DNA of 34,139 nt, taken from the NCBI GenBank assembly GCA_947447825.1, contig CANFLL010000045.1, positions 1 to 34,139 on the forward strand. The letters run 5' to 3'. Positions 8,354 through 17,559 of this stretch are shown in pieces. The number at the start of each line of letters is the position of its first letter. Within the stretch, counting starts at the first letter, position 1. Position numbers and translations under genes: made by a program. This DNA is from Chitinophagaceae bacterium. Lineage in GTDB: Bacteria; Bacteroidota; Bacteroidia; Chitinophagales; Chitinophagaceae. The notes under the pieces were generated by a model. That model did no database searches and had not been told where the DNA came from. It worked only from the letters and a program-made list of their open reading frames with translations.

Positions 8354-11251
8354 TTATAGTTTTGTTGTTTGATTAATAACGAAGCAAGCTCCATTTAAAG
8401 AATTATATTTTTTATCATTAGTGGCATATATATTTAAGTTGGCTTCATTTAAGCTTTGCTTTGACAAATACAATCCGATACCTCTCCCATTGGGACGTTG
8501 AGAGTAAAATAATTCGAAAATTCTATCAAGTCTGTAATCAGGTATTTTTTCACCTGAATTTTCAATAATTATTTCATTAGTATCAATCCAATAATCAAGT
8601 TTTATAATACGATGCTCTTTATTTCGCATCCAATAAAAAGCATTATTTATGATATTAATAAATACTGTATGGATTACAGGCTCCTTAATTCTTAAAGAAT
8701 GTTTTTTAAAATCATCCGATACAACAAAATTTATATCATTGTCTGAAATTTGATTTTCAAAAAAATCTAATAAATAATTATAAATTGCTTCGCAAGAAAT
8801 ATCCTTTAGCATTGCTCCCGAAATTCTATATAAAGGGGACAATAATGCATATTTATCTTCTAATTGCTTAAAGTTCCTTTCAAGAAATGCAAATTCTTTA
8901 ATAGATTTAATTATAGAATTATTGCTCAAAATACCTAATTGATTGTTTATTTTTGCATACAATTGGTTAAACTCATGGTCAATAATTTCAACTGCAATCC
9001 CTAATTGAGCAGTATCTCGAGTTTGTTCCCACTGATACTTCATTTGATCATATTGTGCTTTGTATGCTCCCTGAACCTGTTCTTCATCAATATCGAAAGA
9101 CAAACGTGTAATATGTTCTACCAAAGGGAACAATGTTTTTCCTGCTTCTTCAGTGAGATTATTATACTGTTTCTCAATTTCATCAGTAAATTGATTTACA
9201 AGTTCTTTTGAAATAATACTGTTGATTATTTTTTCCTTATTTTCAGTAAGAGAATTTACTAACCTTTTTGCTCTTTCTTTATAATCTTTTATTAAAGAAT
9301 AAAACTTAGCATCAAGTTGATGCTTGTTCTCATTGAGTGATTTTTCTAAAGAAGAAATATAGCTATTATACCTTTTGGTAAAATCAATTTTTAAATCACG
9401 AATCTCTAACTTATCTTGAGCCTTCTTGTTTAATTCTTCTTTTCTGGGAGTAACAAGCTCTATGTAACTATTTAAGCGATCTTCAAATTTATATAACCGT
9501 TCTTTTTGTGTTTCCGTAGGTTTGTATCTCTTAGGGACTTTAGGAATTAAACCTTTTAATTCAAGATCCATTTGTTGTAATTCATCTAACACATCTTCAA
9601 CTTCTGAATATGTAATGTTGATATTTTCAAGTTTATCATTTAAAAGATTAAGTAAATGTTCATATTTAATCTGATGTTCATCCAATCTTTGAGGATAGCT
9701 ATTCAATGATTTGGTAAATGCAATTTTTTCAGCTTTCTCTCTAGCTTTATCTGCCTGTAAAGCCTCATTTTGTTCATTAATTTGTTTCTTTTTATCAAGG
9801 AAAAGGGATTCTTTTGCTTCAGTTCCAAAATAATCCTGTGCCAATGTTATAAAAAAACCAATAATATCACTTGTAAAAGCCCGATACTGTGTATTATTAA
9901 TTAATCCTTCTCGACTTGATTTATCAATTAATTTAGGGTTTTTTTCTCTTTCTAACCCTAAATAGCCAAACATTCTCCTATATGAAAAGTAGTATGTCCC
10001 AGCCCTTCTTGACCTTCTTTGTTCAAAATTTAAAAAATCAGCATTGTGTCTTCCATATGGCAATACCCTAAATTCATCCCGATAAATATATAGCCCTCCA
10101 TATAGGGTAGTTTTTGCTTTTAAATTGGCATATTGTTGCTCCGTAAGTAGAGATGATTTTTCTTCGCCTTGAGAGTATCCCAATTCAATTGGAATTTCGC
10201 CATAAAAAGATGTTGAATTCCTTTTCCTCGGGTTTAAATAATCATAATCAATAACCTGATCATAAATCCTGATTTTCCCTTTAAAATTTCCTTTCCCATC
10301 AAACTTTCCTTCAATAAACACATCTGCTTGTTCAAAATCTTTTTTTGTAAAAAAATTACCAGTTGAAGTTAATAAGTCATACGCTTCAGATTCAGTATAT
10401 ATATTTATAACTGTAGAAATGTCAATAATTTTTTCTTTGAAAGGATTTGTAAAACCAGACAAACTAGTTATCACAAACATTTTTTCATCTATTCCATCAT
10501 TATCTTTTTCAGATAATTCCAAAATTTGTGGTAACGGATTAAAAATTAAGAATAAAGTTCCGTGAGAATCATTTGAATTGAAAAAAGTAATTACATTTTG
10601 AAGGATTGGTTCTTCTAAGACAGCATTTGTTGTTTCTAAAATAATATCAGATTTCAGTTCTATCTGTTTTCCTTCCCAAATTAGCTTATCATCTAAATCT
10701 GTTTCTTTATCAAAATTTGATATAAAATCTTCTTTCAAATCTGAGAAAACCCCATTTAAGTTATTTAAATTATCAATGGTTTTTAAAGGGATAATAATAT
10801 CATCTAAGAATAAATTATAATTTTCTAATAATCGCCAATCAAAATATAAACCTTGCAAAGGATAGCCCATTTTCTTGGTCAACATAAGCATGGGATTTCC
10901 CAAATAAGCAACAGAAAGCCGACCTATTCCTTTTTCTCCTGCCTTAATACGAGGTCGTTTCCATAAAGTGTCTTCTGATTCCAAATCTAAATCTGCTCTT
11001 GATTTCGAATCGGTACCAAGGACTAACCATTTGTCTATAATATCAGAATTAGACATTCCTTTTCCATCGTCGGAAATTACAAAATAAGAGTTGACCAATC
11101 CATCATACCCTTTTTTATATAAATCTGCTCTTAAATTATCTGCATAGGCATCGTATCCATTCTTCCATAATTCTGTAATGGCTGTAGGTAAATCGGCAAT
11201 TTGACCCTTGCCTAGTAAATCTACGGCTCTAGCCTTTGTTCTAAACTGCAT
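8354..11251 (-). CDS. Dual ATPase: N-terminal MORC/Hsp90-like GHKL plus C-terminal histidine-kinase core
   Basis: A 965-aa cytosolic protein with two Bergerat-fold sites. The N-terminal site has ELWKNGYDA (E27, N31, D34), VISDDGKGM (D61-M66) and AGEKGIGRLS (104-113). A transducer-like region follows, with the motif KLIDKSSREGLINN near 440-453, typical of MORC-type ATPases. Residues about 485-700 are charged coiled coil. Residues 751-775 contain an H-box-like segment (EIIDHEFNQL, H759). The C-terminal HATPase (about 855-960) has N box INIINNAF, ENSGEKI (N replaces the usual D) and GRGIGLYLSK. Its start overlaps the methyltransferase gene by 11 bases. It probably couples ATP-driven DNA or ligand sensing to phosphotransfer onto the receiver protein downstream. 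That role is inferred; the domain calls are seen in the sequence. Confidence 0.8.
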   Translation of the reverse strand: MQFRTKARAVDLLGKGQIADLPTAITELWKNGYDAYADNLRADLYKKGYDGLVNSYFVISDDGKGMSNSDIIDKWLVLGTDSKSRADLDLESEDTLWKRPRIKAGEKGIGRLSVAYLGNPMLMLTKKMGYPLQGLYFDWRLLENYNLFLDDIIIPLKTIDNLNNLNGVFSDLKEDFISNFDKETDLDDKLIWEGKQIELKSDIILETTNAVLEEPILQNVITFFNSNDSHGTLFLIFNPLPQILELSEKDNDGIDEKMFVITSLSGFTNPFKEKIIDISTVINIYTESEAYDLLTSTGNFFTKKDFEQADVFIEGKFDGKGNFKGKIRIYDQVIDYDYLNPRKRNSTSFYGEIPIELGYSQGEEKSSLLTEQQYANLKAKTTLYGGLYIYRDEFRVLPYGRHNADFLNFEQRRSRRAGTYYFSYRRMFGYLGLEREKNPKLIDKSSREGLINNTQYRAFTSDIIGFFITLAQDYFGTEAKESLFLDKKKQINEQNEALQADKAREKAEKIAFTKSLNSYPQRLDEHQIKYEHLLNLLNDKLENINITYSEVEDVLDELQQMDLELKGLIPKVPKRYKPTETQKERLYKFEDRLNSYIELVTPRKEELNKKAQDKLEIRDLKIDFTKRYNSYISSLEKSLNENKHQLDAKFYSLIKDYKERAKRLVNSLTENKEKIINSIISKELVNQFTDEIEKQYNNLTEEAGKTLFPLVEHITRLSFDIDEEQVQGAYKAQYDQMKYQWEQTRDTAQLGIAVEIIDHEFNQLYAKINNQLGILSNNSIIKSIKEFAFLERNFKQLEDKYALLSPLYRISGAMLKDISCEAIYNYLLDFFENQISDNDINFVVSDDFKKHSLRIKEPVIHTVFINIINNAFYWMRNKEHRIIKLDYWIDTNEIIIENSGEKIPDYRLDRIFELFYSQRPNGRGIGLYLSKQSLNEANLNIYATNDKKYNSLNGACFVINQTTKL

Positions 11252-12329
11252 TATTATGATTTTGAATTATTGCTTTGCCAATAGCTGTGGCATATTTTGG
11301 TGGTACTGCATTACCAATCATTCTTGCGGCATTGGCTATGCTTGTTGCCTTGAAAACATAATCTGTGGGGAAAGACTGTAAAACCGCACCTTCTCTTAAT
11401 GAAATGGCTCTATCTTCTTCTGGATGTCCAAATCTCCCATTTGATAAACTATAAAATTTTGTCGTAATTGTTGGAGATGGTTTATCCCACCACATTCTGC
11501 CGTAAACATCTTTAAAACCATCGGTTTTCCCCTTATGGCATTTAGGTGCTAATTCGGCATTGTTAACATACGCTAATCTTGTGCCTCCGTCCTTTGGTGT
11601 AATGGCAAGCCTATCTAAATTAATTTTTTGCAATCCAGCAACAATATGTAAAAAATCACTTTCATCCTTATTCCCATGCAAGACTTTTGGAAACCCATTA
11701 TGTTCGCCAATACTATCTCTAACTGTAACTTTTTTCCCTTTTGCTGTGAGAGGTATTATCTCATGTAAAGTAGTACGATTAGCTATCAATGTAAATCTTT
11801 TTCTGTGTTGCGGAACACCATATTCGCTTACTTCATGTACATCAAAATGAACCTTATATTCATTACTTTGTAGCCAATAAATAAACTCATCCAATCCACT
11901 TTCTTCTTTTTTCCGCAATACACCCGGCACATTTTCAACGACTACATATCCAGGGTTAAAATACTCTACAAACCGCATGAATTCTTTTAATAAATTCTTT
12001 GATTTTGTAGATTTTGTTTTATCAGTATTAATAATGCTCCAAAACTGGCAAGGGCTACAACCAATTAAAATAAGTTGGTCATCATTTTTATTTAAAGCCA
12101 GTTTTTCTTCTAATTCTTTTTCTTTTAAATCAAAAACATCAACGTGAATAAATTCTGCATTTTTGATATTTGCTTCATAAGTAGCTTTACAATTTATATC
12201 AAAATCAATCCCTGCAAGAATTTTTATTCCTGCTTCCTGCATACCATAGCTCATGCCCCCTCCAGAACAAAAAAAATCTACTGCTTTAAGTTTATTTTGA
12301 TACGGTGTATTTTTCTTTCTTTCTTTCAT
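11241..12329 (-). CDS. DNA (cytosine-5) methyltransferase
   Basis: A 362-aa SAM-dependent C5-cytosine methyltransferase with all core motifs: I (DFFCSGGGMSYGM, 18-30), IV (GCSPCQFWS with catalytic C94), VI (VVENVPG, E122), VIII (QHRKR, 174-178), a target-recognition region of about 200-290, and X (ARMIGNAVPP, about 345-354). The motif IV wording CSPCQFWS differs from the common PPCQGFS but keeps the PCQ core. It is the first gene of a three-gene operon (overlap of 11 bases with the GHKL gene). No partner endonuclease adjoins it. It would modify cytosines in a short motif that cannot be read from the sequence. The start is the ATG at 12329, after which basic residues lead into motif I. Confidence 0.93.
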   Translation of the reverse strand: MKERKKNTPYQNKLKAVDFFCSGGGMSYGMQEAGIKILAGIDFDINCKATYEANIKNAEFIHVDVFDLKEKELEEKLALNKNDDQLILIGCSPCQFWSIINTDKTKSTKSKNLLKEFMRFVEYFNPGYVVVENVPGVLRKKEESGLDEFIYWLQSNEYKVHFDVHEVSEYGVPQHRKRFTLIANRTTLHEIIPLTAKGKKVTVRDSIGEHNGFPKVLHGNKDESDFLHIVAGLQKINLDRLAITPKDGGTRLAYVNNAELAPKCHKGKTDGFKDVYGRMWWDKPSPTITTKFYSLSNGRFGHPEEDRAISLREGAVLQSFPTDYVFKATSIANAARMIGNAVPPKYATAIGKAIIQNHNNAV

Positions 12330-12728
12330 ACTTTAAAATCAATTCTAAAAATTGGTGTTATCTACTGCTTTGAGATATTTCCAATATACTCTTATCATTA
12401 TCTATTGTTTTACATAATTTCATACAATATGCTGTTGCTGTAATAAACCATACTAGAAATGAGGGCATTCAAGTAATTATTATATTTCAGAAACAAGGCT
12501 TGATTTTACTAAATCTAGCAGCAAACCATTTATTTCTTTAAACTCTGTTGAACTACTGTTTTCTACTTTAAAGCAATTTTATTTATTCTTTGCGAAAATA
12601 TACTAAAGATTTTAATATAATTGTATTTAAGATAAGTTTCTATCTATATTGTTTGCAGCTTAATTCACATAAGTTTTTGCTTTTTATAAAGTAAAAACAT
12701 ATTATGGAAAAAATGTCAAAAAAAAATC
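12330..12728. other. Gene-free stretch upstream of the methyltransferase operon
   Basis: About 400 very AT-rich bases between the operon start and the next leftward gene. It must contain the operon's promoter, but no clear TTTG/TAnnTTTG pair could be placed. No repeats or RNA genes were recognised. Confidence 0.5.
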
Positions 12729-13109
12729 TCATGGCAGTGATTTTAATTCTTCTTGCTTGAAAGGTTCTCTATTGGACTTAATAAACGGCTCTATGAAGCT
12801 GTAAATGCTATTTGCGAAGGTTTCCGCATCCTTTTTCCATATGGTAAAACTTAAACAAGTGCTGCTTCCGGTACAATTAAATTGGTTTGAAGGCAAGCTA
12901 CTTAATTTTGCATAGTCATAGTATAGTTTTGCTAATTTATTAGAAGGATCAGCTAGTAGTTCATAGTTTTGTAACATTGGAAAAGCATCAAAACTGACTA
13001 CAGAAAACTTGATTTTATTTTTAATACATACATAAGGTATTTGTTTCTTTAAGCATATATCCCACCACATATTATTTTCAATTTTATCAAAATTTACAAA
13101 CCTTTTCAT
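12729..13109 (-). CDS. Island hypothetical protein
   Basis: Unrecognised protein of 126 aa from the ATG at 13109. A 30-residue upstream extension to 13199 is rich in F, I and T and looks like translated promoter DNA, so the shorter form is preferred. It begins MKRFVNFDKIENNMWWDICLKK, has three cysteines (one in VCIKNK, two in NCTGSSTC) and ends with a charged helix-like tail. There is no signal peptide and no family I know. It is leftward like the operon but 400 bp away from it. It could be a small regulator or cargo protein; function unknown. Confidence 0.5.
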   Translation of the reverse strand: MKRFVNFDKIENNMWWDICLKKQIPYVCIKNKIKFSVVSFDAFPMLQNYELLADPSNKLAKLYYDYAKLSSLPSNQFNCTGSSTCLSFTIWKKDAETFANSIYSFIEPFIKSNREPFKQEELKSLP

Positions 13110-13406
13110 AGTTGAAGTTATTACTATAAATTTAGTATAAATAATTTGATAAACAGTGATTTTAATAGGAATATTATTAAAAAATATCAGACAGAACATG
13201 TACCCTTTATATTCGTTATTCCATTTCTAGTTATTTGTGTAAAGTTGCTTGCATTGATACCTTACAAGCATAATTAAGTATGAGATTGGCATTATAATAT
13301 GCTTGTGATTTTTTAGAATATAGTACTTTCAATATGGAAACAAATTGCCATCGCAAAGTTTCTATCTAATAAAGTAAGTGAAGTCTAAAATAAGGGAACC
13401 CCTCAT

Positions 13407-13658
13407 TTACTTATTTTCAATTATTGGCTTTTCTGGAAAAAAATCTTTAGGTGAAACTTCTAATTCTACTGCTAAGGTATTAATGTGATTGAAGTTATAT
13501 TTAGCTGGATGATTTTGGCTTTCTATCTGACCAATAAACCCTCTTGAGGTATCTAACATTGATGCAATATCCTCCTGTGAAAATCCTTTTTCAATTCGAA
13601 TTTCCTTGATTTTATCAATCACAAACTGCTCTATTCTACTTTTTTTATTCTTAGTCAT
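13407..13658 (-). CDS. XRE-family HTH regulator
   Basis: An 83-aa protein with a Cro/C1-type helix-turn-helix over residues about 15-70: IRIEKGFSQEDIASMLDTSRGFIGQIE, then NFNHINTLAVELEVSPKDFF, the usual five-helix layout. The start is the ATG at 13658 (MTKNKKSRIEQ). A longer reading to 13853 would overlap the divergent gene and has noncoding character. Small XRE proteins of this kind often repress their own promoter and a divergent gene. The spacer to the divergent secreted-protein gene holds a perfect inverted repeat at 13701-13716 that could be its operator. Its place on the island suggests control of cargo or of island maintenance. Confidence 0.85.
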   Translation of the reverse strand: MTKNKKSRIEQFVIDKIKEIRIEKGFSQEDIASMLDTSRGFIGQIESQNHPAKYNFNHINTLAVELEVSPKDFFPEKPIIENK

Positions 13659-13700
13659 AAATAAGCAGATGTAAGTAGCTAAAATCCCACTACCTTTATG

Positions 13701-13716
13701 CTTAGTAATAACTAAG
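13701..13716. promoter_or_regulatory. Candidate operator between divergent genes
   Basis: CTTAGT-AATA-ACTAAG is a perfect 6-bp inverted repeat ending four bases before the ATG at 13720, within the 61-bp gap between the XRE gene and the secreted-protein gene. TACCTTTA at 13691-13698 resembles a -7 box. The symmetry fits a dimeric HTH regulator. Confidence 0.45.
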
Positions 13717-13719
13717 AAT

Positions 13720-14823
13720 ATGTATAAAACACTTGCTTTCTTCCTTCTTTTTTTTGTTTTTACTGGAATTACCAATGCCCAAAATGAAACTGTAAGACAG
13801 TTTTGGAAAAGTGTTAGTATCGAATATAACTTAAATGAAATGGATGCTAGCACGAAAGCGATACTATATAATCTAGCTCAACGACAAACAAATAGCTATA
13901 CCAAAACCTTAGCATTACTAGAAAACATTGATAATAACCCTTCATTTCAAGACTATATGTTTTTAGAAATATATACTACTCTTTCCGACAGGGAGTTTAT
14001 GAGGATGGTTCTAGGTAATATGTGCGGTAGTTATTCTTTGGGAAATAAAATAGGAAATTATATTCTTAATAAATATGTAAATGACCCGAGAGCCATAAAG
14101 AAAATTAGAATAAAACATGAATTGGAAGTTGCCCAAAAGAATGCTGAATTAGAGGAGCAAAAGAAAAATGAAGCTGAAGCTATTGAATCCTATAAGACAA
14201 AAATATTTTCTTTAAACGAGTTGGATCAAGACATAAATCCTAAAAATATTGAGGAAGTAAGAAAAATGTTGGATTTGCAAATTATTAAATATTTGGATAG
14301 TGGAAAACTAAAACAATATGATGATTATGACAGAGGGCGTATTTTTGGATTTTATCCCACTGCCGCAATTGTAGACAGTAACGGCAATACAACATTTACA
14401 CAATGGGATGACAAATATTGTTTCGGGTTTGAAAATAACGAAAATGAAATACTATTTACTGATATTTTAAGTACATTCTCTTATATAAAATTTGATATTC
14501 CGAAACATAAAGGGTATTCTGTAAAATGTGAATATATGCTTCCGATTAATAGAGCTTATTCTACTCGCCAACAAGAATTCAAAATCCTTGAAGATGGAAG
14601 TATTTTAACAGTAGAAGGCAATATGAAAAGGAAAATAGACAAAGAAAATCTAGTATATAAACCCATTATAGATACATTGAGTACTTTAAAAGAAAAGGGT
14701 ACTTATCAAATAGAATTTCTCATGTGTGGTACTGATTATCAAAAAAGCTATGACGAAAGCTCTTATTGGAGACCATTAAAAATATTAAAAATTTATAACG
14801 TTATCTTGGTTCCCAAACAATAA
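13720..14823 (+). CDS. Secreted/periplasmic hypothetical protein on the island
   Basis: A 367-aa protein with a clear signal peptide (MYKTLAFFLLFFVFTGITNAQ, cleavage after A20 or thereabouts). Residues about 125-165 form a charged coiled-coil-like segment (HELEVAQKNAELEEQKKNEAEA). The C-terminal half (about 200-365) is rich in aromatic and beta-type patterns (RGRIFGFYPTAAIVDSNGN, QWDDKYCFGFENN) and may be a beta-sandwich. No family was recognised. It is the only gene of the island interior read rightward and is divergent from the XRE regulator. It may be a cell-envelope cargo protein; no role can be assigned. Confidence 0.6.
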   Translation: MYKTLAFFLLFFVFTGITNAQNETVRQFWKSVSIEYNLNEMDASTKAILYNLAQRQTNSYTKTLALLENIDNNPSFQDYMFLEIYTTLSDREFMRMVLGNMCGSYSLGNKIGNYILNKYVNDPRAIKKIRIKHELEVAQKNAELEEQKKNEAEAIESYKTKIFSLNELDQDINPKNIEEVRKMLDLQIIKYLDSGKLKQYDDYDRGRIFGFYPTAAIVDSNGNTTFTQWDDKYCFGFENNENEILFTDILSTFSYIKFDIPKHKGYSVKCEYMLPINRAYSTRQQEFKILEDGSILTVEGNMKRKIDKENLVYKPIIDTLSTLKEKGTYQIEFLMCGTDYQKSYDESSYWRPLKILKIYNVILVPKQ

Positions 14824-14939
14824 CCCATCTTAAATTTGAATCCGTCTATATTTTATAGAAAACAAATAGTAGAGATATTTAATGAATATTTTTTAAAAAT
14901 TTTTTATTTTGAAACTAATGGCAGGATAAAGATTGAAAA

Positions 14940-15195
14940 ATGGAAACCAGTTTTGGATGTTTTGAATTTTGCAGTACTCATAATGAAGATAATGACATAG
15001 CTGGTGGTTGGATAGATTTGGACTATTTTGAAAAAGAACAATAGGGCAAATATTATTTTTCCCTCAAAAAAATACTTACCTCGGATAGCTTTACGAAAAT
15101 TAAGTAAGGATGGAATGATTTTAAAATACAGTTGCAATAATGTATCAATTTCATTCCATCCTTCTCAAAAAATGCAGGTTATATCAAAAGATTAA
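14940..15195 (+). pseudogene. Possible frameshifted small gene
   Basis: In the 402-base gap 14824-15225, an ATG at 14940 opens 34 codons (METSFGCFEFCSTHNEDND... to ...DYFEKEQ, stop at 15042). The +1 frame continues across the same AAAAAG run with about 55 protein-like codons (RANIIFPSKKYLPRIALRK ... KMQVISKD) to a stop at 15193. The two pieces could be one small protein split by a single-base indel. No family was recognised and this could be chance. Confidence 0.25.
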
Positions 15196-15225
15196 TAAGA
15201 CCGCAAGGATTTACCCAAAAGATTA

Positions 15226-17559
15226 CTATAATTTCATTCCGTATTTCTTGGCAATCAAATAAATCGTACCTATGCCATATCCATTTTTATATGGGGCATT
15301 TAATAGACAACTCTTATACTGTTTATGAGCCTCTTTATAATTATATTTTGGATGAAACTGGCTTAGTTGGATATAATAATTGAACCCTTCCTCACCGTAA
15401 GTATTTGCCAAAGCACAGCCAATCGCAAACCAATCGCAATACTCACAAGTAATATCAATTTCTTGGTCCTGAATTGACAATATCAAACTCAAAATGTCAT
15501 GAATAGAGTTATCTGACACTTCAATTTTTGTTGGCTGTATTGGCAATATTGAATCAAATAATACTACCTCGTGCGCAATATATTTGCTTGGATCTTCGCT
15601 TACAAATCTTAATCGTGTTATATCCCGACAAGATTTGTCAATAGAAATGCCCAACTCTTCAAAAGCAAAATGCAAAGCATCGAAATAAGCCTCATGCTTA
15701 CTCGTGTCTTTAATTGGAATTAACAGAAAATACCCTTCCCCACCAATGGATTTGGAGCATACTGCTATATTGATAATTTTAGAAAACTCTTCGTGCAGAG
15801 TATTAAAATTACCTATTCGCTCATTATCTTTCTTGTCTATATCAATACAAATGAAGCCACTATGTTTAAGTAGTTTTTCCTTCTTTCTTTTACCGTCAAA
15901 CGTACCACTTGCAGTAAAAGCAAATGCTTGTTTTTTGAGTCCATCCCTTTTGGTTTTGTCATGGCACATTCTTATCTCTTCAACTTGTTCTTTAAAAGTA
16001 TAATCTTTATTTATCAATTGGTAAAGAGTGAATTGTTCCCCAACATCTGATTTTGCATTTTCAAAAAAACTAACCTCTGCGTTTTTAAGTAATGCTTTTG
16101 TCGAAATTGGATTCTCCATATTGGGTGTTTCCGTTTCTGGAAACGGAAACGATGCCCTTTTTGGGTTTAGCCATTTATGTATTGTGCCACTTTTATTAGG
16201 ATTTCCTAGAACAACTTCTGCTATCTTTCTAAATGAAAGACCTGTATCGAAAAGTCTTTTGCATTCATTTTTCAAAGCATTTCTTTTATTAGATTTAGTG
16301 GTTGCCTCAAATTGAATATTTACTGAATTAATTACATTTTTATTTTGACTTTTATAATTAAAATCAAGCAATTTTAAGTGATTTTTTAAAGTATCTGCGA
16401 TGGAAAGAGCTGTATCAAAATCTTCATCCGAGCAAACTAAGACCTGATTTTCAAAATTTTGGGTGGAGTAGATTCTTGCATAAGTCAATAACATTGCTAT
16501 TCGTACTGTGCTTAATGCTAACCTATGGATATTGGCTTCCAACATTCTATCTATTGATTCAATAAAATCAGTTTTCAGATGAGAAAAAAACTGCATAAAT
16601 ACCTCCCTTTGCTTAGAGGATAAAGCAAATGATATTTTATCTTTTTTACTATCAACTAATGCTATATCTAAAAAAGTATTTCCTAGTTCTTCGATAGAAT
16701 CTAAGAGTTTGCCATTATTGCTTTCAGCAAAAACGTCTTCAAATAAGTGATTCCCTTTAATATGGTAATATATAAATCGAGAAAATAGACCATCCTCATA
16801 AGATGGTAATAATTTAAAGCATTGATTTAGGGTAGAGGTCATAAATACGCTTAAAAAAACTTTATCTATTTCAATTGGTTCTTCCAAATAGTTTCTGCCT
16901 ACTGAATATGCTTCACCATGAAACCCTATTCTCAAAATATCTGAAAATTGTCCAAAATCACTCCTGTTTGCAGAAGAGAGTGTGTCAGTTTCTGTTAGAT
17001 AAAAAAGCCCATAGCCACCATTGGAATTTAAGTCACTGGAAAGAGAAGCCTTGGTAATATTGCTTGTCAAAAAAAGTTTATTCCAATTTATATCTTTCGT
17101 AATAGGTTTAATTCTCGGTTCATTTGCCGATTTTGAATCCTTAAATTTTCGTTTTTCTTTGTCTCTAAGGTATTTGTGTAGTTTAACTCCAACTTCTCTA
17201 AATTGGGCTGCAAATCCTTTGCCATTTCCAGCATTACCCAATACATAACTATATAGTTGACAACCTTCTTGCTTGCCATCATATTTGGTTTCGTAATTTC
17301 TAAGTATTCCGCTAAATATTGTTAAAATACTTAATAAGGCAATATCCTTTTTTTGAGGGTCTTGGATAAGCCCTAATATTGGCTTGAAAATTTGCGGGAG
17401 ATTATCATATATCACAGGGTTAAAGATTAATAAATTATCATCAAACATTATCTCACCTTGAGACTTTTTTATTATTGTGTTTAAATCCGTGCCTTCATTA
17501 ATCAAGAAATTCTTCATATCTGTTTTTAATTTTATTGTTTTAGTTCCCATTAATCTCAT
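15226..17559 (-). CDS. DUF3987-type helicase-like and primase-like replication protein
   Basis: A 777-aa replication protein typical of Bacteroidota islands. Residues about 40-400 resemble the DUF3987 (YfjI-like) ATPase, with a Walker-A-like loop GNAGNGKG (108-115). Residues about 425-465 look like a small HTH (FRKIAEVVLGNPNKSGTIHKWL). Residues about 505-665 match the BT4734/VirE-N primase-like domain, with acidic pair ICIDID (D573, D575), SIGGEGYFLLIPI and SCRDITRLRFVSEDP. The end (about 705-765) looks like a PriCT_2 domain (DWFAIGCALANTYGEEGF). In relatives I know, the primase-like part usually comes first; here it follows the ATPase. The start overlaps the upstream HTH gene. A second ATG at 17550 is also possible. 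It likely drives island DNA replication after excision. Confidence 0.75.
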   Translation of the reverse strand: MRLMGTKTIKLKTDMKNFLINEGTDLNTIIKKSQGEIMFDDNLLIFNPVIYDNLPQIFKPILGLIQDPQKKDIALLSILTIFSGILRNYETKYDGKQEGCQLYSYVLGNAGNGKGFAAQFREVGVKLHKYLRDKEKRKFKDSKSANEPRIKPITKDINWNKLFLTSNITKASLSSDLNSNGGYGLFYLTETDTLSSANRSDFGQFSDILRIGFHGEAYSVGRNYLEEPIEIDKVFLSVFMTSTLNQCFKLLPSYEDGLFSRFIYYHIKGNHLFEDVFAESNNGKLLDSIEELGNTFLDIALVDSKKDKISFALSSKQREVFMQFFSHLKTDFIESIDRMLEANIHRLALSTVRIAMLLTYARIYSTQNFENQVLVCSDEDFDTALSIADTLKNHLKLLDFNYKSQNKNVINSVNIQFEATTKSNKRNALKNECKRLFDTGLSFRKIAEVVLGNPNKSGTIHKWLNPKRASFPFPETETPNMENPISTKALLKNAEVSFFENAKSDVGEQFTLYQLINKDYTFKEQVEEIRMCHDKTKRDGLKKQAFAFTASGTFDGKRKKEKLLKHSGFICIDIDKKDNERIGNFNTLHEEFSKIINIAVCSKSIGGEGYFLLIPIKDTSKHEAYFDALHFAFEELGISIDKSCRDITRLRFVSEDPSKYIAHEVVLFDSILPIQPTKIEVSDNSIHDILSLILSIQDQEIDITCEYCDWFAIGCALANTYGEEGFNYYIQLSQFHPKYNYKEAHKQYKSCLLNAPYKNGYGIGTIYLIAKKYGMKL

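Noticed and set aside
12144-12443. Rightward frame opposite the methyltransferase start
   Set aside because: Low-complexity F/I/Y-rich product antisense to clear methyltransferase coding sequence.
14904-15137. Leftward 77-codon frame in the island gap
   Set aside because: Composition is F/I/K-rich with no domain. The plus strand gives a slightly better, though still weak, protein-like reading.
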